Assembly (NCBI GenBank): GCA_946478985.1
Contig: CAMLDZ010000106.1
Span: 1-10,709 of the forward strand
Reading direction: 5' to 3'
DNA: 10,709 nt
Source of the DNA: an uncultured Solimonas sp.
GTDB taxonomy: Bacteria; Pseudomonadota; Gammaproteobacteria; Nevskiales; Nevskiaceae
Shown here piece by piece: positions 6,570 through 10,709 of this stretch; positions within the stretch are counted from its first letter, which is position 1, and each line of letters begins with the position of its first letter. The notes under the pieces were generated by a model. That model was not told the origin of the DNA and did no database searches. It saw only the letters and a program-made list of their open reading frames with translations. Both the position numbers and the translations under genes were made by a program.

Positions 6570-7674
6570 GCAGGCGCTGCTGGCGCGCGCGCCATGCCGT
6601 CAGCAGCAGCGCGCCGAAGGTCACCGCCAGCACCAGGCTCTCTTCCCAGGGCTCCAGCGGCTGCTCGTCGCTGATCACCAGGCCCAGGCTGATCAGCACC
6701 AGCACCAGGTGCACGGCGAACACCGCCATCGACGCGCGACCCAGCAGCGCCAGGCAGCGCAGACCGTGGAACAGCGCCGGCACCAGCCACGAGGCGCTCA
6801 CCGCCAGCACCACGAAGTTGACGACGCGCAGCGGCCGCAACGAAGTCTTGTCGAACAGCGCGTAGATCCAGCCGGGCCAGAGGCCGCCGAGATTGTGGAA
6901 CCAGGCCAGGAAGGCCAGCGTGCAGACCAGCGCGGCGGCGCGCATCGGCGCCGACAGCTGCAGCGCGGGCGGCGGCGCCGGCTCACTGCTCAGCGCGCCG
7001 ACCCACAGACCGCCGACCCACAGCAGCTGCCAGGCGAACCAGTTGAAGGCGCCGAGCGCGTGCTCGGGGATCGACGGCACGTGGATGCCGGTAGCGACAT
7101 TGAAGCCTTCGAGCAGCAGGCGACGTCCGCCGAACTGCGCGAACACCCAGATCAGCACCGACAGCAGCAACAGCTTGTTCCAGCCGTCGCGTCGGCCGGC
7201 GTCGAGCAGCCAGGGCGTGGCGATGACGAAGACGATGTACATCGGCAGGATGTCGAGCAATGGCGGCTGGTACATCAGCAGCGGTGCCGCCCACAGCGCC
7301 ACCGAAGGCTCCTCGAAGTAGAAGCTCAGCAGGCCCGCCAGCGCCGGCCGCTGCCCGTAGGCGGCGATCATCGCGATCACGGTGAAGGCGAACGCCAGCA
7401 GGCCCAGATGCCAGACGTAGAGCTTGCGGGCGCGCAGCAGCAGGCTGGAGCGCACCTGCTCGCGCTGGCCGGCGGCCAGCTTGCGTGCGTAGATCGCGCC
7501 GGTGAGAAACGCCGACAGGAAGACGAAGCCTTCCGCCGCCGAGACGAAGCCGAACAGCTGGCTGCTGTAGGCGGAGAAGCGCGTCGGCAGATGGGTGACC
7601 GTCATCAGCACCAGCAGCAGGCCGCGCAGCGCATCCAGTTCGCGTTTTCTCGACATCAGCCAGCGCGTTCTCAT
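6556..7674 (-). CDS. OpgC-like integral membrane acyltransferase
   Basis: This 372-aa multipass protein begins MRTRWLMSRKRELDALRGLLLVLMTVTHLP, the R-x-x-x-D-x-x-R-G start and His-containing first helix of the OpgC / acyltransferase-3 group. SAAEGFVFLSAFLTGAIYARK, FVFLSGxxxG-like, follows at about 50-70. About ten hydrophobic helices are seen to the end (the last is LVLAVTFGALLLTAW). OpgC enzymes add succinyl groups to osmoregulated periplasmic glucans; the motif YxPPLLDILPMYIVF (about 150-165) is typical of OpgC-domain proteins. No glucan-synthesis genes (opgGH) are visible here, so the acceptor is unknown. The start could equally be ATG 7656 (366 aa); neither has a strong ribosome binding site. 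The open frame further upstream is antisense to ybbP. It sits between ybbA and ybbP in opposite orientation, convergent with the first and divergent from the second. Confidence 0.85.
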   Translation of the reverse strand: MRTRWLMSRKRELDALRGLLLVLMTVTHLPTRFSAYSSQLFGFVSAAEGFVFLSAFLTGAIYARKLAAGQREQVRSSLLLRARKLYVWHLGLLAFAFTVIAMIAAYGQRPALAGLLSFYFEEPSVALWAAPLLMYQPPLLDILPMYIVFVIATPWLLDAGRRDGWNKLLLLSVLIWVFAQFGGRRLLLEGFNVATGIHVPSIPEHALGAFNWFAWQLLWVGGLWVGALSSEPAPPPALQLSAPMRAAALVCTLAFLAWFHNLGGLWPGWIYALFDKTSLRPLRVVNFVVLAVSASWLVPALFHGLRCLALLGRASMAVFAVHLVLVLISLGLVISDEQPLEPWEESLVLAVTFGALLLTAWRARQQRLRSLD

Positions 7675-7688
7675 GTGGCCGCCGCACG

Positions 7689-7728
7689 GCCGGGGCGGCA
7701 ACCGTACGCAATGCAGGACCGCCCCGGC
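7689..7728. repeat. Perfect 10-bp inverted repeat in divergent intergenic region
   Basis: GCCGGGGCGG at 7689-7698 and its exact complement CCGCCCCGGC at 7719-7728 flank a 20-nt spacer that contains CCGTACGCAATGC. It sits just upstream of the OpgC-like start and about 40 nt upstream of ybbP, in the only non-coding space between them. It could be an operator for a dimeric regulator or a hairpin in the leader of the minus-strand gene. No clear -10/-35 pair was identified. Confidence 0.4.
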
Positions 7729-7770
7729 AAGCCTTCGCCGCCGCAGCGTTTCGAATAGGACACCCTCAAG

Positions 7771-10269
7771 ATGGCAAGTGCTTCGGCTCTGGGCTTCGCG
7801 ATACGACGGTTGCGCCGCGGCTGGAACAGCGGCGAGCTGCTGATTCTGGCGCTGGCGCTGGCGATTGCCGTCGCCGCCAGCGGTGCCGTCAACCTTTTCA
7901 CCGAACGTGTGCGCAGTGCGCTCGACGAGCAGAGCGGCGATACGCTCGGCGCCGATCTGGTGCTGCGCTCGCGCAAGCCGGTGCCGGACGAGCTGCGCAA
8001 GCAGCTTGCCGACGCCGGCCTGCGCAGCGTCGACGTGACGCTGTTCAGCAGCGTCGTGTTCCACGCCGAGCGCAGCGTGCTGGCCTCGGTCAAGGCGGTG
8101 GCCGACGGCTATCCGCTGCGCGGCGCGCTGCAGCTGTCCGATGAACCCTATGGCGAGCGCCGCGGCGCGCAGGGCGTGCCGGCCGCCGGCGAGGCCTGGG
8201 TCGATGCGCGGCTGTGGCAGGAGCTGGATCTGCGGCGCGACGGCGTCGTGCAACTCGGCAGTCTGAAGCTGCGCGTCAGTGCGGTGATCGACAACGAGCC
8301 GGATCGCGGCAATGGCTTCGCGGACCTGGCGCCGCGGCTGATGCTCAATCAGGCAGATCTGCAAGCTTCCGGCCTGCTAGGCATTGGCAGCCGGGCGCAG
8401 TACAGCCTGTACCTCGCCGGCGAGCGGGCCGCGGTTGCAGCACTGCGTGCGCAGCCGGAACCGGACGGCATGCGCCTGATCACGCCGGACAATGCGCGAC
8501 CGGAGCTGCGCAATGCGCTGAGCAGCGCTGGCCAGTTTCTCGACATCGCGGTGCTGGCGGCGACGCTGCTGGCCTGCGCCGCGGTGGCGCTCAGCGCACG
8601 CCAGTACGGCGACAAGCTGCGCGACGAGATCGCGCTGCTCAAATGCCTGGGCGCGCGCCGCGCGTTCCTGACGCGGGCCCTGCTGCTGCAGTTGCTGCTG
8701 CTCGGCCTGGTGGCCGGCGTGGTCGGGGCGGCCGTCGCCTGGTTTGCGCAGCAACTGATCGCCAGCCTGCTCGCCGGCCTGCTCAAGCTGCAGCTGCCGC
8801 CGGCGCCGCTGGCGCCGCTGGCCGGCGCGGTGCTGCTGGGCATGCTGATGCTGCTGGGTTTTGCCGCACCGGCGCTGCTGGGCGCGCGCAATGCGCCGCC
8901 GCTGCGCGTGTTCCAGCGCGGCGAGACCGGCTCGCTGGCGACACGCGCGATCACCCTGATCGCGATTGGTACCGCCGGCGCGCTGCTGTGGCTGGCGACC
9001 GGCGATCTCAAGCTCGCCCGCTTCGTGCTCGGCGGTGCCGGCGGCACGCTGGCGCTGCTCGCCTTCGCGGCCTGGGCGCTGACGCGGCTGCTGGCGCCGC
9101 TGCGGCAGGCAGGCGGCGCCCGCGGCTTCGCCTGGCGCTTCGGCCTGGCCAACATCTCGCGGCGCCGCGGCGCGACGATCGCGCAGGTCACCGCGCTGGG
9201 CCTCGCCCTGCTGGCGCTGCTGCTGGTGTCGGTGGTACGCGACGATCTGCTGCGGAGTTGGCAGCAGCGGCTGCCGGGTGACACGCCCAACCAGTTCCTG
9301 GTCAACATCCAGCAGGAGCAGATCGAGGCGCTGCAGGCGTTCTTTGCCGCGCAGGGGCATCCGCCGCTGACGCTATGGCCGATGGCACGCGGCCGGCTCG
9401 TCGGCCTCAACGGCAAGGAAGTCAGCGCCGAATCGTTCGACGATCCGGAAACCCAGCGTTGGATCAACCGCGACTTCAACCTGTCGTGGACCGACACCCT
9501 GAGCCCGGACAACAAGATCACCGAGGGCCGCTGGTGGGGCCGCGACAGTCACGGCAAGGCCGAGCTTTCCGCCGACCAGTACGCGATCGAGCGCCTGCAT
9601 CTCAAACTGGGCGACACCATGACGCTGGACTTCGCCGGTGAGCAACAGACCTTCACCATCACCAGCTTCCGCACCGTGAAGTGGGACAGCTTCAAGCCCA
9701 ACTTCTTCCTGCTGGCGCCGCCCGGCGCGGTGTCCGACGCCGTGCCGCGACAACTGCTGACCAGCTTCTACCTGCCGCACGAGCGACGGCCGCTGTTGCG
9801 CGAACTGGTCGAAGCGTTTCCCAACGTCACCGTCATCGACGTCGAGGCGCTGATGAACCAGGTGCGCAACGTCATCGACCGCATCGTCAGCGCCGTCGAG
9901 TTCCTGTTCGTGTTCACGCTGGCCGCCGGCCTCACCGTGCTGCTGGCGGCGATCGAAGGCACGCGTGCCGAGCGCATCCGCGAGACCGCCTTGCTGCGGA
10001 CCTTGGGCGCCAGCAGCGGCGCCATCGCGCGCGGGCTGATTGCCGAGTACGCGGTGCTCGGCCTGCTTGCCGGCGGCGTCGCCGCGCTGGCCGCGCAGAC
10101 CCTGGCCTGGGTGCTGGCGGCGCAGGTCTTCAACATTCCCTACGGCCCGCGTCCGCTGCTGTGGCTGATCGGCGCCGGCAGCGGCGCGCTGGTGGTCAGC
10201 CTGCTCGGCTGGCTGTCCTTGCGCCGCGTGCTCAAGACGCCGCCGCGACAGGTGCTGGCGGCTTCGTGA
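7771..10269 (+). CDS. ybbP: FtsX/MacB-type ABC transporter permease, YbbP type
   Basis: This is an 832-aa inner-membrane permease, the size of the YbbP family. It starts with a basic stretch (RRLRRGWNSGEL) and one helix (LLILALALAIAVAASGAV, about 24-41), followed by a long periplasmic MacB-type core (about 45-255). A first FtsX helix block follows (260-370), with the QYGDKLRDEIALLKCLGARR loop that contacts the ATPase. Two further helices (about 385-435) and a second unit (NISRRRGATIAQVTALGLALLALLLVSVV) lead into a second periplasmic domain (about 490-700). The last FtsX block carries a matching coupling loop, GTRAERIRETALLRTLGASSG. The C-terminus, LRRVLKTPPRQVL, is characteristic of the family. 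AGGA ends 10 nt before the ATG. It should pair with the YbbA ATPase; the substrate is unknown, with envelope lipids or lipoproteins the usual suggestion for this fold. The tesA-ybbA-ybbP association is kept, apart from the inserted acyltransferase gene. Confidence 0.95.
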   Translation: MASASALGFAIRRLRRGWNSGELLILALALAIAVAASGAVNLFTERVRSALDEQSGDTLGADLVLRSRKPVPDELRKQLADAGLRSVDVTLFSSVVFHAERSVLASVKAVADGYPLRGALQLSDEPYGERRGAQGVPAAGEAWVDARLWQELDLRRDGVVQLGSLKLRVSAVIDNEPDRGNGFADLAPRLMLNQADLQASGLLGIGSRAQYSLYLAGERAAVAALRAQPEPDGMRLITPDNARPELRNALSSAGQFLDIAVLAATLLACAAVALSARQYGDKLRDEIALLKCLGARRAFLTRALLLQLLLLGLVAGVVGAAVAWFAQQLIASLLAGLLKLQLPPAPLAPLAGAVLLGMLMLLGFAAPALLGARNAPPLRVFQRGETGSLATRAITLIAIGTAGALLWLATGDLKLARFVLGGAGGTLALLAFAAWALTRLLAPLRQAGGARGFAWRFGLANISRRRGATIAQVTALGLALLALLLVSVVRDDLLRSWQQRLPGDTPNQFLVNIQQEQIEALQAFFAAQGHPPLTLWPMARGRLVGLNGKEVSAESFDDPETQRWINRDFNLSWTDTLSPDNKITEGRWWGRDSHGKAELSADQYAIERLHLKLGDTMTLDFAGEQQTFTITSFRTVKWDSFKPNFFLLAPPGAVSDAVPRQLLTSFYLPHERRPLLRELVEAFPNVTVIDVEALMNQVRNVIDRIVSAVEFLFVFTLAAGLTVLLAAIEGTRAERIRETALLRTLGASSGAIARGLIAEYAVLGLLAGGVAALAAQTLAWVLAAQVFNIPYGPRPLLWLIGAGSGALVVSLLGWLSLRRVLKTPPRQVLAAS

Positions 10270-10275
10270 AACCAT

Positions 10276-10297
10276 CGGGCTACGGCTCCGTAGCCCG
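10276..10297. terminator. Perfect 10-bp hairpin after ybbP
   Basis: CGGGCTACGG (10276-10285) and CCGTAGCCCG (10288-10297) are exact complements around CT, giving effectively a nine-pair stem with a GCTC tetraloop seven bases past the ybbP stop. No T-run follows. It may act as a transcription or RNA-processing barrier, or be part of the REP-like cluster that continues to the right. Confidence 0.5.
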
Positions 10298-10364
10298 GTT
10301 CGTCGACCGCGAACCGGGGCCGGCAGCGTGAAGCTCCCGGCTTGCCTGCGGCAAACCGGGCTAC
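10276..10364. repeat. REP-like palindromic cluster (GTAGCCCGG units)
   Basis: Nearly the whole gap between the convergent ybbP and ompW genes is palindromic. After the first hairpin, CCCGGTTCG (10294-10302) pairs with CGAACCGGG (10310-10318) over a seven-base loop. It shares bases with hairpin one, so the two are mutually exclusive. A third, CCCGG-x-TTGCC (10336-10346) with GGCAA-x-CCGGG (10350-10360), has one mismatch and a three-base loop. GTAGCCCGG at 10290-10298 recurs inverted as CCGGGCTAC at 10356-10364. This is the composition of scattered extragenic palindromes common in gammaproteobacteria; copy number elsewhere cannot be judged here. Confidence 0.55.
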
Positions 10365-10368
10365 GAAG

Positions 10369-10709
10369 CTAGAAGCGATAGCCGACGGTCAGGCCGTAGG
10401 CCAGCGGATCGATCTTGGCGGTGCCGATCTTGGCGCCGTCGAGCTTCACGTCGGCATCGATGTCGATGTAGCGCACGTCGATGCCGACGAGCCACGGTCC
10501 GCCCAGCTTGAAGTCGACGCCGGCCTGTGCGGCGAGGCCGAAGGAATCATCCAGCCGCAGCTTGCCGCCGCCGTCGAGCTGCTCGTCGAAGAACATCGTG
10601 TAGTTGAGGCCGGCGCCGATGTAGGGATCGATGGCGGCCTGCGGCAGCAGGTGGTACTGCAGCGTCAGCGTCGGCGGCAGGTGCTTGACGCTGCCGGCCT
10701 TGGCACCGG
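10369..10709 (-). CDS. ompW: OmpW-family outer membrane protein, C-terminal part (runs off window)
   Basis: The reading frame is open from the window edge to a TAG at 10369-10371, giving about 112 residues of C-terminal sequence. It contains the OmpW core signature VKHLPPTLTLQYHLLP, then IDPYIGAGLNYTMFFDEQ, and later FGLAAQAGVDFKLGGPWLVGIDVRYIDI. It ends LAYGLTVGYRF, with the alternating pattern and terminal Phe that outer-membrane beta-barrel proteins use for Bam-complex recognition. OmpW proteins are small eight-stranded barrels proposed to take up small hydrophobic compounds and to respond to stress. The signal peptide and first strands lie outside the window, so start and full length are unknown. 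An internal ATG at 10596 is not the start. It is convergent with ybbP across the palindromic cluster. Confidence 0.92.
   Translation of the reverse strand, partial: GAKAGSVKHLPPTLTLQYHLLPQAAIDPYIGAGLNYTMFFDEQLDGGGKLRLDDSFGLAAQAGVDFKLGGPWLVGIDVRYIDIDADVKLDGAKIGTAKIDPLAYGLTVGYRF

Noticed and set aside
6538..7758. Plus-strand open frame of 406 codons opposite the acyltransferase gene
   Set aside because: Very Q/R/H-rich product with no hydrophobic or domain pattern; mirrors leucine-rich membrane helices of the real minus-strand gene.
7681..7770. Riboswitch or small RNA in the acyltransferase/ybbP gap
   Set aside because: Apart from one inverted repeat, the 96-nt gap has no recognisable aptamer pattern and no room for a promoter-terminator pair of an independent RNA.
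8349..10275. Minus-strand open frames of 300-390 codons opposite ybbP
   Set aside because: Serine/arginine- or glutamine-rich shadow translations; ybbP on the plus strand is a full-length, motif-complete permease.
1..10709. Mobile element, prophage, defence system or CRISPR
   Set aside because: No transposase, integrase, nuclease or direct-repeat array was seen on either strand; composition and codon use are uniform across the window.

Overview
The window is about 10.7 kb of dense, very GC-rich chromosomal DNA with no sign of mobile elements, CRISPR or RNA genes. Gene content (YceH/DUF480, TesA, YbbA, YbbP, OmpW, an OpgC-type acyltransferase), the strong G/C third-position bias and GTAGCCCGG-type intergenic palindromes all fit a gammaproteobacterium. 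A member of the Xanthomonadales/Nevskiales side of the class is plausible, but this is inference and no species call is made.

Left half (about 50-5811, all minus strand). Reading in the direction of transcription: a periplasmic TesA-type SGNH esterase (5811-5137); a 79-nt gap holding a candidate regulated promoter; then a tightly packed operon made of a COG2907 FAD/NAD(P)-binding amine-oxidase-like protein (5057-3756), a DUF1365 protein (GTGA overlap), a cyclopropane-fatty-acid-synthase-like methyltransferase (55-nt gap, strong ribosome binding site), a DUF1475-like small membrane protein (TGATG junction) and a DUF2062 membrane protein (ATGA overlap). After 66 nt comes a YceH/DUF480 protein. 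The first three are a known conserved trio in proteobacteria linked to unsaturated-lipid modification and, in some lineages, to photo-oxidative stress. The methyltransferase appears to lack two of the bicarbonate-binding residues of canonical Cfa (Cys to Ser, His to Gln), so the product may be a methylated or otherwise altered acyl chain rather than a cyclopropane.

Right half (5840-10269). An ABC ATPase of the YbbA/LolD type (plus strand) lies divergently next to tesA, as in the conserved tesA-ybbA-ybbP cluster. Its large FtsX-type permease YbbP (7771-10269, plus) is separated from it by an opposite-strand OpgC-like multipass acyltransferase (7674-6556). The 96-nt gap between that gene and ybbP contains a perfect 10-bp inverted repeat and a motif resembling part of the amine-oxidase promoter dyad.

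Right edge. A roughly 100-nt gap after ybbP is packed with overlapping hairpins built on CGTAGCCCGG units (REP-like and/or a bidirectional terminator). It is followed by the C-terminal part of an OmpW-family outer-membrane protein on the minus strand that runs off the window.

The shared theme is envelope lipid chemistry (thioesterase/lysophospholipase, acyl-chain methylation and oxidation, ABC system, acyltransferase, outer-membrane barrel). Bases 1-49 hold no supportable feature, and no gap exceeds 300 bases. Most genes are ordinary; the lipid-modification operon is the best candidate for novelty.
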